47,223 nt of DNA from Thiocystis minor (GTDB lineage: Bacteria > Pseudomonadota > Gammaproteobacteria > Chromatiales > Chromatiaceae): NCBI RefSeq assembly GCF_016653465.1, contig NZ_NHSQ01000043.1, positions 1 through 47,223 of the forward strand, in the 5' to 3' direction. Numbering within the stretch: the stretch's first letter is position 1; each line of letters begins with the position of its first letter. The notes under the pieces are model-generated. The model did no database searches, was not told the DNA's origin, and saw nothing but the letters and a program-made list of their open reading frames with translations. Below, one piece after another: positions 16,444 to 26,154 of this stretch. Position numbers and translations under genes: made by a program.

Positions 16444-18374
16444 GGGTTCGCGCTCCACAACATCAGGGTCATCAAGATCACCGCTCCAATGAGCCCGCGA
16501 CGGACCAGAAGATCTTCCTGGATGAATCCAGTGAGATAATAGCCTCGGCTTTCGACCTCGCGCTCCGCCCCCATGGCGCCCCGGTAGGAGGCGCTGCCGT
16601 CGACATTCGCCCCGCTCAGATAGCCGCTCACCACGGCGAAGCGCGGCGGTCGCAGCCAGAAGATCAGCGGCAGCAGGAAGATCCCGCCCAGCATGGCCGT
16701 CATCATCGCAATCGTCTCCCAGGGGATGCGGTCATCCGTCAGCGGGATCAGCCCGGCGCCGGTGAGAAACTCGGTGTAGGGTTGCACGAAAATCCAATCG
16801 GCCAGCGGAAAGAGTGCGCAGGCCACATAGGTGATCACCGTCAGCGTGAAGAGCGCAATCGCCTCGTCGCGAGGAATCGCCGCTTCGATGGGATTTGGCC
16901 GGCGCGGCATGGCCACCAGCTTGCCCATCCATTTGCTCCAGAAAAAGAGCGTCGGCGCGCTGCCGAAGGCGAGGATGGCCGCGAGCAGGATCCCGTCGCC
17001 CGGCATCACATCCATGGTCAGGAACGCCTGAAAACAGGTGTACTTACTCAATAGCATGCCGAAGGGCGCGAGGAACATCCCCAGGATGCCGACCAGCATC
17101 ATCGCGGCCAGGACCGGACGCCGATAGACCAAGCCCTCCATGTCCTCGATGTCGCGGCTGCCAATCAGATGCTCGGTGGTGCCGACACTGAGGAACAGCA
17201 GCGCCTTGGCAACCGCGTGGAAGAGGATCAGCAGAATCGCCGCCCAGATCGTCGTGGCCGTCCCCACCCCGGCGCACATGACGATCAGCCCGAGATTGGC
17301 GATGGTCGAATAGGCCAGCACCCGCTTGGCGTTGCGTTGATTGATCGCGACCAGCGAGGTGACGAGAAAGGTGACCCCGCCGACCAGCGACAGCAGCAGA
17401 CCGGCGTAGGTATCGTGAAAGACCGGCGAGAGCTTGACGAGCAGAAAGACGCCCGCCTTGACCATGGTGCTCGAATGCAGCAGCGCGGACACCGGCGTGG
17501 GCGCGACCATGGCCCCAAGCAGCCAGGACGAAAAGGGCAACTGCGCCGACTTGGTCAGCCCGGCGATCGCGATCAGGACCGCCGGGATCAGTGCGAGCGT
17601 GCTGCCGGCGGCAATCAACTGGTCCAGTTCCCATGTGTGCAGCCCCGGACCATGGGTCAGCCAGACGATGGCCCCGGCGAAGGCGACGCCGCCGATCAGA
17701 TTGAGCCCCAGCGCGCGGAAACCGTTACGGACCGCCTCCTCCGTCCCCGAGTAGGAGATCAGCCAGAAGGAGCAGAGCGTCGTCACCTCCCAGAAAAAGA
17801 ACAGCCAGGGCAGATGGTTGGAGAAGACGATGCCGAACATCGCCCCCAGAAACACGAACAGCATGAAGAAGAAGGCCGGGCGGCGATCCTTCACCTCGTG
17901 ATCGTGCGCCTGATAATCCTGCATGTAGCGGATCGCATGGAGACAGATCAGACCGCCGACCAAGCCGACGATCAAGGCCATCAGGATCGAGAAGCTGTCG
18001 ACGTAGAAATGCCGGGCCACCTCGGGATGTTCCGGTGCAAGTTCCGCGAACAGCATCAGCCCGGTCTGCGCCAGGATCAGCAGCGGGATGTACCACTCGC
18101 GTCCCTTGATTCGGCGGCAGGCGAAAAGCAGATAGGCCGAGAGCGCGATCCCGCCCAGCAGGAAGGCCATGTCCAGCGCGCCGGCAACACCCGCACCGAG
18201 GCTGAAGAATTGTGGCTCCATCCGAAAATAGGACAGCGCCAACGCCAGCGAAGCGCCGCCCAGACCATAGACCGACCAGCGCACCAGGTCAGCGCGCCGC
18301 GCGTGGGTCGGGGCAAACAGAATCGCCAGCCCCGCGATCAACGGAAACCCGATCAGGAGAGCAATCAATGGCAT
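16440..18374 (-). CDS. echA: Ech hydrogenase membrane subunit A (NuoL-like)
   Basis: Large antiporter-like membrane subunit (NuoL/HyfB relative) expected to translocate protons or sodium ions as the hydrogenase turns over. The 644-residue protein has about 16 membrane segments and a central proton-antiporter domain, recognisable in FFWEVTTLCSFWLISY and in the LPFSSWLLGAMVAPTPVSALLH region (about residues 290-310; key residues W, PTPVSALLH). An AGAGGA site lies 7 bp before the ATG. First gene of the ech operon; its promoter must lie in the divergent region shared with maeA. CooM is the alternative name for the homologue in CO-linked hydrogenases, but the gene order here is that of Ech. Confidence 0.92.
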   Translation of the reverse strand: MPLIALLIGFPLIAGLAILFAPTHARRADLVRWSVYGLGGASLALALSYFRMEPQFFSLGAGVAGALDMAFLLGGIALSAYLLFACRRIKGREWYIPLLILAQTGLMLFAELAPEHPEVARHFYVDSFSILMALIVGLVGGLICLHAIRYMQDYQAHDHEVKDRRPAFFFMLFVFLGAMFGIVFSNHLPWLFFFWEVTTLCSFWLISYSGTEEAVRNGFRALGLNLIGGVAFAGAIVWLTHGPGLHTWELDQLIAAGSTLALIPAVLIAIAGLTKSAQLPFSSWLLGAMVAPTPVSALLHSSTMVKAGVFLLVKLSPVFHDTYAGLLLSLVGGVTFLVTSLVAINQRNAKRVLAYSTIANLGLIVMCAGVGTATTIWAAILLILFHAVAKALLFLSVGTTEHLIGSRDIEDMEGLVYRRPVLAAMMLVGILGMFLAPFGMLLSKYTCFQAFLTMDVMPGDGILLAAILAFGSAPTLFFWSKWMGKLVAMPRRPNPIEAAIPRDEAIALFTLTVITYVACALFPLADWIFVQPYTEFLTGAGLIPLTDDRIPWETIAMMTAMLGGIFLLPLIFWLRPPRFAVVSGYLSGANVDGSASYRGAMGAEREVESRGYYLTGFIQEDLLVRRGLIGAVILMTLMLWSANP

Positions 18375-18732
18375 CCGGGGATCCTCTGATTGATTCGCAA
18401 GGAGGCGAACGGCGCGACAGTGGCCGGACGAACCGCCCGGACGTTGGGTGAACGATGATTCATGGGATCAGGGACAGCGTGTTTGAATGGCGATGGAAAC
18501 CGGCGCCTGAACGGGCGTCTTCTTGCAATCAACGCGCTAATCTAGCCGATCCGGACGCGCCCGGCATCAAAAATTCATTGCGAAAACGCAACTGATTGCG
18601 CCGGGTCACAACGTATGTCCGAAAACAGTGACGTAGCCAGCGACGCAACGGCTGGCAATGTCAGGGGTGGGGAGCCGACTCCAAGTTAGAATACGCTGCA
18701 TCGCAGCCTGTCATTCACCGTGAGACTCAACC
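18375..18732. other. Divergent promoter region between echA and maeA
   Basis: About 358 bp without a gene. It should contain the divergent promoters of the ech operon and the malic enzyme gene. I see partial palindromes (for example GCGAAAACGC near 18580) but no site I can assign to a known regulator. Confidence 0.4.
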
Positions 18733-20424
18733 ATGACCAAGCCCATCGAATGCCATCCAATTCAATCCACGGATGTCCCCGTCGTCCCGATCCGCAAGCG
18801 CGGCCTGGAGTTGGTGCGCGATCCCCTGCTGAACAAGGGCAGCGGCTTCCCGGACAGCGAGCGCGCCGCGCTCGGTCTGCGCGGGCTGGTTCCGCCGCGG
18901 ACGGTCGGCATCGACGATCAGGTCGGACAAGCGATGGAGAACGTACGCCGTCAGCAAAGCGATCTCGATCGCTATCTCTATCTGGAGAATCTGCACGATT
19001 GCAACGAGACGCTCTATTACCGAGTGCTGCTCTCTCACCTCAACGAACTAACCCCGATCATCTACACCCCGGTGGTCGGCCAGGCCTGCACTCAGTTCGG
19101 ACACATTTACCAGCGCGCCCGCGGTATGTATTTCAGCGCCACCGACGCACCGCATTTCGAGGAGATGGTCGGCAACTGGCCCGAGGACGCGATCGAGGTC
19201 GTGGTGGTCAGCGACGGCAGCCGCATCCTCGGGCTCGGCGATCTGGGCGCCAACGGCATGGGTATCCCGATCGGCAAACTGTCGCTCTATGTGATCGGCG
19301 CCGGGCTGCACCCCCGGCACACCCTGCCCGTCCTGCTCGACATGGGCACCAACAATGAGGCGCTGCGCGAGGATCCGTTCTATCTCGGCCAGCGCATGCC
19401 GCGCCTGACCGGCGACGCCTATGACGAGATCGTGGAAGCCTTCATGCGCGCCGTCCACGCCCGCTGGCCGCATGCGCTGATCCAGTTCGAGGACTTTTCC
19501 AACGACCAGGCGTTCCGGCTGCTCGAACGCTATCGCCACCGGATGCTCTGCTTTAACGACGATATTCAGGGCACCGGGGCCGTTACCCTGGCCGGCATCC
19601 TGAGCGCGTTGCGCATCACCGGCCAGACCCTGACGGAGCAACGGATCATTTTCCTCGGCGCGGGCGCGGCGGCACGCGGCATCGCCGACAGTATCGTCGC
19701 TGGCATGATGGGCGAGAGCGGCATCGGTCTGGAGGCCGCGCGCCGCCAGATCTGGACGATCGATTCGCACGGGTTGGTCACGCTCGACCGTCTCGACAGC
19801 CTCTCGGAACACAAGCGTCCCTTCGCGCAGGATTCGGTTCCGCATGCGGATCTGATCGCGGTAATTCGGGCGGTCAGGCCCACCGTCCTGATCGGGGTCT
19901 CCGGTCAGCCGGGCAGTTTCACCGAGGAAGCGATCCGCGAAATGCACCGTCACTGCGAGCGCCCGATCCTGTTTCCGCTCTCGAATCCGACCAGCAAGGC
20001 CGAATGCACCGCCGAGCAGGCCTATGAATGGACCGATGGCGCCGCGCTCTTCGCCAGCGGCAGCCCCTTCCCGCCCGTCGCTCACGGCGAACGCATGCTG
20101 GTTCCGGGTCAGTGCAATAACATGTACATCTTCCCCGGCGTCGGTCAGGGCGTCGTCGCCTGTCAAGCATCGCAAGTGACCGACGCCATGCTTTACGTCG
20201 CCGCCCGCACCCTGGCCGGGCTGGTCGGCGAAGACAGCTTGGCGATGGGCCGGCTCTACCCCGACCTCACCCTGATCCGCGAAATCTCCACCCAGATCGC
20301 CGTCGCCGTCTGCGAACTCGCCTTCGCCGAGGGACTGGCCGGCATCGAGCGCCCCGACGACCTGGACGCCTTCATTCGCGCCCGCCTGTTCGAGCCGCGA
20401 TATGTCCCCTACGAAGCGGCTTGA
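18733..20424 (+). CDS. maeA: NAD-dependent malic enzyme
   Basis: Decarboxylates malate to pyruvate with reduction of NAD. The 563-residue length and sequence match the large MaeA/SfcA class. The malate site appears as ELTPIIYTPVVGQAC near residue 100. Metal ligands E253 and D254 (QFEDFSND) and D277 (FNDDIQGTGA) are present, followed by the nucleotide-binding fold with FLGAGAAARGIA near residue 308. It is a single gene, divergent from the ech operon and convergent with the next gene with only 5 bp between stops. It could process malate brought in by the DctPQM system; that link is inference. Confidence 0.94.
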   Translation: MTKPIECHPIQSTDVPVVPIRKRGLELVRDPLLNKGSGFPDSERAALGLRGLVPPRTVGIDDQVGQAMENVRRQQSDLDRYLYLENLHDCNETLYYRVLLSHLNELTPIIYTPVVGQACTQFGHIYQRARGMYFSATDAPHFEEMVGNWPEDAIEVVVVSDGSRILGLGDLGANGMGIPIGKLSLYVIGAGLHPRHTLPVLLDMGTNNEALREDPFYLGQRMPRLTGDAYDEIVEAFMRAVHARWPHALIQFEDFSNDQAFRLLERYRHRMLCFNDDIQGTGAVTLAGILSALRITGQTLTEQRIIFLGAGAAARGIADSIVAGMMGESGIGLEAARRQIWTIDSHGLVTLDRLDSLSEHKRPFAQDSVPHADLIAVIRAVRPTVLIGVSGQPGSFTEEAIREMHRHCERPILFPLSNPTSKAECTAEQAYEWTDGAALFASGSPFPPVAHGERMLVPGQCNNMYIFPGVGQGVVACQASQVTDAMLYVAARTLAGLVGEDSLAMGRLYPDLTLIREISTQIAVAVCELAFAEGLAGIERPDDLDAFIRARLFEPRYVPYEAA

Positions 20425-20429
20425 GCCCC

Positions 20430-21704
20430 TTAAGAGCGCCCTTTGCGCACAATGCGCTGGATGATCTTGACCGTCTTCACGCCGGCATCGACGGTCTGGA
20501 CAATCTCCAGCGGATGCCCGTGGAGCTTGAGGCTGGTGCCCGGCTCGGGGATGGTTTCCAGATAGTCCAAAATCAGGCCGTTGAGGGTCTTGGGACCGTC
20601 GGTCGGAAGCTCCCAGCGCAGGGCGCGGTTGAGGTCGCGCAGACCGATACCGCAGTCGACGATCAGACTGCCGTCCTCGGCGCGATAAATCTCTTCGATG
20701 CTGTCGGAGGGGTCGGTGGTGAACTCGCCGACGATTTCCTCCAGCAGATCGGTCAGGGTGATCAGCCCTAGAAAATCGCCGTACTCGTCCACGATCAGCG
20801 CCACGCGCCGCTTCAGGCGCTGGAAGTTGAGCAACTGCTGATAAAGCGGCGTGCCCTCCGGCACGAAATAGGGTTCGCGGGCGATCTCGCGCAGGCGCTC
20901 CTTGCCCAGACCCTGCTCCAGCAAGGCGTGCAGCGCGTTGCGCGCATGAAAGACGCCGATGACGTTATCGACCCCGCCATCGAACAGCGGCAGACGGGTA
21001 TAGCTGGCGTTACGGATGGCCTGGATGATCTCGTCGTCGCTGTCCTGGAGATCGATGCCCTCGACCTCGTGGCGCGGAATCATGATGTCTTCCACGGTTG
21101 CGTGTTCCAGATCCAGGATCGCCAACAGCATGTCGCGGCTGCGCTCGGGGACCATAGCGCCCGACTCGCTGACCACGGTGCGCAGTTCCTCGCGACTCAG
21201 GGCAGTGTTCGAGCCGCCTTCCGAGGCAATCCCCATCAGTCGCAACAGTCCGTTGGTGACGAGATTGACGGACCAGACGATGGGATAGAGCACCTTGAGC
21301 AGCGGGGCATAGACATAGGCCGCCGGGAAGGCGAGGCGCTCCGGGTGAAGCGTGGCATAGGTCTTGGGGGTGACCTCGCCAAAAATGAGAATAATGAGGG
21401 TCAGCAGCCCGGCGGCAATGCCGATCGCCGCTTCCCCGCCAAGACGCAGCGCGATGATGGTCGCCAATGACGAGGCCATGATGTTAACGAAGTTGTTACC
21501 GAGCAGGATGAGTCCGATCAGCCGGTCCGGGCGGTCGAGCAGCACGCGGGCGATGCGCGCGCCGCGGTGCCCCTGATCGGCCAGGTGCCGCAGCTTGTAG
21601 CGGTTCATGGTCAGGAGCGCGGTCTCGGAGCCGGAGAAGAAGGCCGAGAGCAGGATCAAAACGAATAAAGCGAAAAACAATCCGGTCAGCGGGAGATCGT
21701 TCAC
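20430..21704 (-). CDS. HlyC/CorC-family transporter (DUF21, CBS pair, CorC_HlyC)
   Basis: Membrane protein of the CNNM/CorB type, associated with magnesium or cobalt transport or efflux. Residues 1-190 form the DUF21 membrane domain with SAFFSGSETALLTMN near residue 21. A CBS pair follows (about 205-325), beginning after VEDIMIPRHEVEG, and then the C-terminal CorC_HlyC domain that starts around LIVDCGIGLRDLNR (about 335-415). At 424 residues it matches E. coli YfjD/CorB in layout. Ion specificity cannot be read from sequence. Its stop faces the malic enzyme stop 5 bp away. Confidence 0.92.
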   Translation of the reverse strand: MNDLPLTGLFFALFVLILLSAFFSGSETALLTMNRYKLRHLADQGHRGARIARVLLDRPDRLIGLILLGNNFVNIMASSLATIIALRLGGEAAIGIAAGLLTLIILIFGEVTPKTYATLHPERLAFPAAYVYAPLLKVLYPIVWSVNLVTNGLLRLMGIASEGGSNTALSREELRTVVSESGAMVPERSRDMLLAILDLEHATVEDIMIPRHEVEGIDLQDSDDEIIQAIRNASYTRLPLFDGGVDNVIGVFHARNALHALLEQGLGKERLREIAREPYFVPEGTPLYQQLLNFQRLKRRVALIVDEYGDFLGLITLTDLLEEIVGEFTTDPSDSIEEIYRAEDGSLIVDCGIGLRDLNRALRWELPTDGPKTLNGLILDYLETIPEPGTSLKLHGHPLEIVQTVDAGVKTVKIIQRIVRKGRS

Positions 21705-21828
21705 GGGGTACCGAGGTTTGGCGGGGTTGAGGGTATTCTAGCGAAACTCCGGCACTCCCGCCGAGCGGACGTCTTTGCAGTTCATCCGGAGTCGGTCATA
21801 CTCCGGCCCTTTTCGATCAGGATCGACC

Positions 21829-22731
21829 ATGTTCAAGAACGCACGTTTTTTCCGACTGGACACGCCCTTTGCCCTGGAGACCGCCGAACTGGAGGCGCGT
21901 CTCGGCGAGCGCCGTTTCCGCCCCTGCGGCCCCATCGAAACGGCGACCCTGGGCTGGTCCGCCCCGCTCGGCGAGGAGACCGCCGGACTCGTGCATGGCG
22001 TGGGCGGCTGCCTGCTGATGTGCGCGCGCAAACAAGAACGGCTGCTGCCGTCCGCCGCCGTCGCCGAGGCAGTCGACGAGCGGGTCAGCGAATTGGAAAG
22101 CGGCGAGGCGCGCGATGTCGGGCGCGCCGAGCGCCGCCGATTACGCGAACAGATCGTCACCGAGATGTTGCCGCGCGCCTTCACCCGCTCGCGCCGCACC
22201 CAACTCTACATCGACACCGAGGCCGGCTGGATGGTCGTGGACGCCTCCAGCGAGAAACAGGCCGAGGAGGTCGTCTCGCTGCTACGCGAAACGCTGGAGA
22301 CCCTGCCCGCGAAGCTGCCCGACCCCAGCAAGACGCCCTCGACGGTCATGACGAGCTGGCTGCTGGACGGCACCGCTCCGCCCGATTTCGTGGCCGGCGA
22401 CGCCTGCGAGCTACGCGATTCGGACGATTCCGCCGGGGTGGTGCGCTGTAGCGGTCAGGATCTCGCTAGCGACGAGATCCTGAATCATATTCGCGCGGGC
22501 AAGCGGGTGACCAAACTGGCGGTCGAGTGGGACGAACGGTTGAGTTTCGTGCTGGCCGAGGATCTCTCGCTCAAGCGTCTGCGCGTCGGCGATGCCCTGC
22601 TGGAGGAGATGGACGACACCGACCTGGAACCGGCGGCCCGGCTGGATGCCGAATTCGCCATCCTCGCCCTGCAGATGCGTCAATTGATCGCGCGGCTGGA
22701 CGAGGTGTTTGGATTACTGTCGACCGACTGA
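21829..22731 (+). CDS. rdgC: Recombination-associated protein RdgC
   Basis: DNA-binding protein that forms a ring dimer and modulates RecA-dependent recombination. The 300-residue protein starts MFKNARFFRL, the family N-terminus, and includes GWSAPLG and a TRSRRTQLYIDTEAGWMVVD segment (about residues 121-140), both typical. Its length is close to the 303 residues of E. coli RdgC. The ATG at 21829 follows an AGGA; the open frame extends 54 bp upstream without family-like sequence. A DUF29 gene follows 53 bp downstream in the same direction. Confidence 0.95.
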   Translation: MFKNARFFRLDTPFALETAELEARLGERRFRPCGPIETATLGWSAPLGEETAGLVHGVGGCLLMCARKQERLLPSAAVAEAVDERVSELESGEARDVGRAERRRLREQIVTEMLPRAFTRSRRTQLYIDTEAGWMVVDASSEKQAEEVVSLLRETLETLPAKLPDPSKTPSTVMTSWLLDGTAPPDFVAGDACELRDSDDSAGVVRCSGQDLASDEILNHIRAGKRVTKLAVEWDERLSFVLAEDLSLKRLRVGDALLEEMDDTDLEPAARLDAEFAILALQMRQLIARLDEVFGLLSTD

Positions 22732-22784
22732 ACACCGTCGGGCACGCCCGGCGTCGCCATTGACACGGTTTAAGGGGGTCTTCG

Positions 22785-23231
22785 TTGAGCGCCAACCTAT
22801 ATGAAACCGATCGTTCCGCCTGGCTGGAGCAACAGGCCAACCTCCTGAAAACAGGGCAGTTGCGGGCCTTGGACATTGATCATCTGACCGAAGCGCTGGA
22901 GCTTGAGATGGGGAACGAGCGCCGTGAAATGTATCGGCGGTTGCGGATTCTCATCGGTCATCTGCTGAAATGGCAATATCAATCCGAACACCGCTCCGCC
23001 AGTTGGGCCGGAACGGTGCGGGTGCAGCGCAAGGATCTGAACCGGCTGCTCAAGGACAGCCCAAGCTTGCGACGCTTCCTTGAGCCGGAGACTCGCGATG
23101 CCTATGCGGACGCGGTCGAACTTGCCAGTGTCGAGACCGGCCTGACGGAATCCGACTTTCCCGCTCAATGCCCCTACCGCATCGAGGATCTGTTGGACAA
23201 GGAGTTTTGGCCGGAGGCGTTCCCGAGCTGA
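22785..23231 (+). CDS. DUF29 family protein
   Basis: Conserved small protein of the DUF29 family, common in cyanobacteria and purple sulfur bacteria, function unknown. The 148 residues show the family pattern: YETDRSAWLEQQANLL near the start, LDIDHLTEALELEMGNERR, a LKWQYQ segment and a C-terminal DFPAQCPYRIEDLLD. The start is a TTG at 22785, preceded by AAGGGGG at good spacing; no in-frame ATG lies nearby. A variant of the recurrent ACGCGGTTTAA motif (ACACGGTTTAAG, from 22763) overlaps the region just upstream of its ribosome-binding site. Confidence 0.85.
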   Translation: MSANLYETDRSAWLEQQANLLKTGQLRALDIDHLTEALELEMGNERREMYRRLRILIGHLLKWQYQSEHRSASWAGTVRVQRKDLNRLLKDSPSLRRFLEPETRDAYADAVELASVETGLTESDFPAQCPYRIEDLLDKEFWPEAFPS

Positions 23232-23357
23232 TGATCCTGCCGCCTGAACGTGAAGCCGCTCAGGGCAAGCCCTTCGATTCAGCTCCTTGTGCCGAGCGGA
23301 GCCGAAGCAAGGGCTCACCGCGAACGGCTTCGCTGAACGGCAGCGAGCGCCCGGAAA

Positions 23358-24365
23358 TCAAACCTGATAAAACCCCCGATACCACTCGACGAACCGCGCG
23401 ACGCCCTCGGCAACGGGGGTGCTTGGCATGTAGCCGGTCTCCCGAACCAACTCGCTGACATCGGCGAAGGTATCGGGCACGTCGCCGGGCTGGAGCGGCA
23501 GCATGTCCATTTCGGCCTTTTTCCCCAGACAGTCTTCTAGGCGACCGATGTATTCCATCAGTTCGACCGGCTGGTTGTTGCCGATGTTGTAGAGCCGATA
23601 AGGCGCCTGACTGGTCGCGGCATCGGGCTCGGCGCCCGACCAATCGGGATTGCCCGCGGGCACGCGGTCGAGCACGCGGATGACGCCCTCGACGATATCG
23701 TCGATGAAGGTGAAATCGCGCCGGTGCTTGCCGTAATTGAAGACCTGGATCGGCTCGCCGGCGAGGATCGCGCGGGTGAACTTGAAGAGCGCCATGTCGG
23801 GACGCCCCCAGGGACCATAGACGGTGAAGAATCGCAGCCCGGTAGTCGGAATCCGGTACAGATGGCTGTAGGTGTGGGCCATCAGCTCGTTGGCTTTTTT
23901 GCTGGCGGCATAGAGGCTCAGGGGATGGTCGACATTGTGATGGACCGAGAAGGGCATCTCGGTATTGGCTCCATAGACCGAGCTGCTGGAAGCGTAGACC
24001 AAATGCTCGACGCCGTGATGTCGGCAGGCTTCCAGAATATTCGCGAAACCGACCAGATTGGTCCGAACATAGGCCATTGGATTGTCGATGGAATACCGCA
24101 CCCCGGCCTGCGCCGCCAGGTTGACCACCCGCTCCGGACGGAAGCTGGCAAAGATTTCGCCGAGCCGCTCGCCATCCTCGATATCGGCCCGCAAATCCCG
24201 ATAGCCCGCGTAGTTCAGGGTGCGGGCAAGCCGCGCCTCCTTGAGACCGACATCATAGTAGTCGTTGAGGTTATCGATACCGATCACCTCGTCGCCCCGT
24301 TCCAGCAGGCGCAGCGACAGGGCCGATCCAATAAAACCGGCGCTGCCGGTGACCAGGACTTTCAT
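23358..24365 (-). CDS. NAD-dependent sugar epimerase, UDP-glucuronate 4-epimerase type
   Basis: Short-chain dehydrogenase-fold nucleotide-sugar epimerase, 335 residues. It has the Rossmann motif GSAGFIGS near residue 7, the catalytic YAASKK (Tyr and Lys of YxxxK), and [14 protein letters not shown], which is characteristic of UDP-glucuronate 4-epimerases making UDP-galacturonate for surface polysaccharide. The ATG at 24365 is preceded by GAGGAG. The frame stays open further upstream only because it runs through a 7-bp tandem repeat, so the longer version is not believed. Single gene on the minus strand, probably serving capsule or lipopolysaccharide synthesis. Confidence 0.92.
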   Translation of the reverse strand: MKVLVTGSAGFIGSALSLRLLERGDEVIGIDNLNDYYDVGLKEARLARTLNYAGYRDLRADIEDGERLGEIFASFRPERVVNLAAQAGVRYSIDNPMAYVRTNLVGFANILEACRHHGVEHLVYASSSSVYGANTEMPFSVHHNVDHPLSLYAASKKANELMAHTYSHLYRIPTTGLRFFTVYGPWGRPDMALFKFTRAILAGEPIQVFNYGKHRRDFTFIDDIVEGVIRVLDRVPAGNPDWSGAEPDAATSQAPYRLYNIGNNQPVELMEYIGRLEDCLGKKAEMDMLPLQPGDVPDTFADVSELVRETGYMPSTPVAEGVARFVEWYRGFYQV

Positions 24366-24380
24366 AGGAACTCCTCGGGA

Positions 24381-24432
24381 GACGGATGACGGATGACGGA
24401 TGACGGATGACGGATGACGGATGACGGATGAC
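24381..24432. repeat. 7-bp tandem repeat, seven GACGGAT units
   Basis: Seven perfect consecutive GACGGAT units run from 24381 to 24429, with a partial eighth. The array lies about 16 bp upstream of the epimerase start codon, in its 5' leader. The unit length of 7 is not a multiple of 3, so copy changes would not keep frame in any upstream reading frame. Slippage could change leader length. Confidence 0.9.
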
Positions 24433-24548
24433 GTCATCTTAAACCGCATCCGGGGGAGCCGTCAGTCATCAGGGATCGCTGACCACCGACACCTACCTAA
24501 CCCTGGATTGCTTGAGGGCGCCAAATGCTTGCAGATGAGTCAAATGTA

Positions 24549-24623
<75 letters not shown>

Positions 24624-24678
24624 GGATCGCTGCTCAGCTTGCTTAAGGTGCCGTCGATCAGCAACTTCCCCCTGTATC

Positions 24679-24706
24679 GGCGTCGCCCGCAAGCGGGCTC
24701 CTACGG
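24679..24706. repeat. REP-like palindromic sequence
   Basis: GCCCGC-AA-GCGGGC (24685-24698) followed by TCCTACGG is the common REP-like intergenic sequence of gammaproteobacteria (read on the minus strand as CGTAGGAGCCCGCTTGCGGGC with flanks). It lies 24 bp past the stop of the FGGY kinase gene. Confidence 0.7.
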
Positions 24707-24729
24707 TTAGTATCTTTCACGAAAACCGC

Positions 24730-26037
24730 CTAAAGCGATGATCCGTCAAATGCCTGAAGCGCAAGCCAGGCGGCTCCGAACGCGGCCTCGCGATGCTCGG
24801 CCGGCATGACATCGACCCCCAGCAGGCGTGTTCTCAGACGTGTCCAAGTCGGATTCTCGGCTCCGCCGCCCACGGTGACGACGCGAGTCGGACGCGGTGC
24901 CCCCAGCTCGGCAAGACGCGCGTAGCCTTCCGCTTCGATGGCCGCGATGCCTTCCAGCAGTCCGTGCAGAAAGCGGACTGGGTCGGATGGACGAGGTTGC
25001 AAACGTGGTTCAAGGTCGGGTTCGTGGCATGGAAATCGCTCGCCAGTGCCGGGAAGCGGATAGTAATTCAGACCCGACGGGGTGTCCGGATCGATGGCAC
25101 GGCTCAGATCGGCGATCTCCTCGTCGCCGAAAAATTGGCGCAAAACCGCGCCACCGCTGTTGGAAGCCCCGCCGACCAGCCAATGCTCGCCAAAGCGATG
25201 GCTGTAAACGCCGAATGCGCTGGCGCTCACCGGTCGTTCGGCAACGATCTTGACGACCAGCGTACTGCCGAGCGAGGTCACCGCGTCGCCCGGATGCTGG
25301 ACACCGGCGGCAATCACCGCCGCGGTACTGTCGGTGGTTCCGGCCAGGATCCGCGTGGTTTCCGGGAAACCGAATTCGCGGGCGACCTCGGGGGCGATGC
25401 GGCCGAGCGGCCTGCCGGGCGCGACCACCCGTGGCAGGACGGTTCCGGACGGAAGCAGGTCAAGTACCCAGTCGGGCCAGCACAGACGCTCGGCGTCATA
25501 CCCCAGCTTCAGCGCGTTGTTCCAATCGCTGTGGCCAAAATCGCCCATCAGGCGCCCGATGATCCAATCCGCCTGATGGAGCGCAAGCGTAGGCGTTGCT
25601 CCGGCCATCCCTTCGCGCAATGCGATGAGTTTGGCCAAACTGGAGCCGGGGCCACGCGCCGGACTATCGGTCGGCGCGACGTGCTCGATCCGGGCGGCGG
25701 CCGCCGCGACCGCGCGCCGGTCGTTGTACATGAGCGCCGGTCCAAGCGGCCGACCGTCGGGGGTGGCGATCAGCAGGGTCGCCGAGGTCGCGTCTACGCA
25801 GATCGCGGCCGGCGGACGATCACGCAGCGTCTCCCCAAGCGTCTTGAGGACGGTGTGCGCCGCCTGCCACCAAAGCTCCGGATCCTGTTCGACGCCACCG
25901 TTCGCGAGTCGAAAGGGTGGGGGCATGGCGACCCGCGCGCTGGCGCATTCGGTGCCCGACCCATCGAGCGCCACCGCCCGACAGCCGGAGGTACCGAGGT
26001 CGAGCCCGATGAAGGACGCTGACGAGGTGTTCCGCAT
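24730..26037 (-). CDS. FGGY-family sugar kinase (possible D-ribulose kinase)
   Basis: ATP-dependent carbohydrate kinase, 435 residues. The phosphate-binding loop GLDLGTSGCRAVAL is near residue 11, a catalytic-base type segment AGTTDSTAAVIAAG lies near residue 230, and the adenosine motif VTVGGGAENPTW is near residue 388. The protein is shorter than true xylulokinases and resembles the SePSK/plant XK-1 group, for which D-ribulose activity has been reported; the assignment of substrate here is tentative. No other pentose genes are adjacent. The upstream intergenic region holds copy 1 of the ~130-bp interspersed element. Confidence 0.85.
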   Translation of the reverse strand: MRNTSSASFIGLDLGTSGCRAVALDGSGTECASARVAMPPPFRLANGGVEQDPELWWQAAHTVLKTLGETLRDRPPAAICVDATSATLLIATPDGRPLGPALMYNDRRAVAAAAARIEHVAPTDSPARGPGSSLAKLIALREGMAGATPTLALHQADWIIGRLMGDFGHSDWNNALKLGYDAERLCWPDWVLDLLPSGTVLPRVVAPGRPLGRIAPEVAREFGFPETTRILAGTTDSTAAVIAAGVQHPGDAVTSLGSTLVVKIVAERPVSASAFGVYSHRFGEHWLVGGASNSGGAVLRQFFGDEEIADLSRAIDPDTPSGLNYYPLPGTGERFPCHEPDLEPRLQPRPSDPVRFLHGLLEGIAAIEAEGYARLAELGAPRPTRVVTVGGGAENPTWTRLRTRLLGVDVMPAEHREAAFGAAWLALQAFDGSSL

Positions 26038-26154
26038 CTTCGCTCACCCGAACCGCATCCAGCGCGGTCTGTGTCGTAGTCCAGTCACCCGAGCCGCAAG
26101 ACGATCGACCCGGCGCGGCGCAACGCGGTGGAAATGATCCCAAAAAGAGCAGTT

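Noticed and set aside
24366-24449. Longer N-terminus for the epimerase
   Set aside because: The extension is only translated tandem repeat (repeated SSVIRHP) and lies upstream of a good ribosome-binding site and the conserved start.
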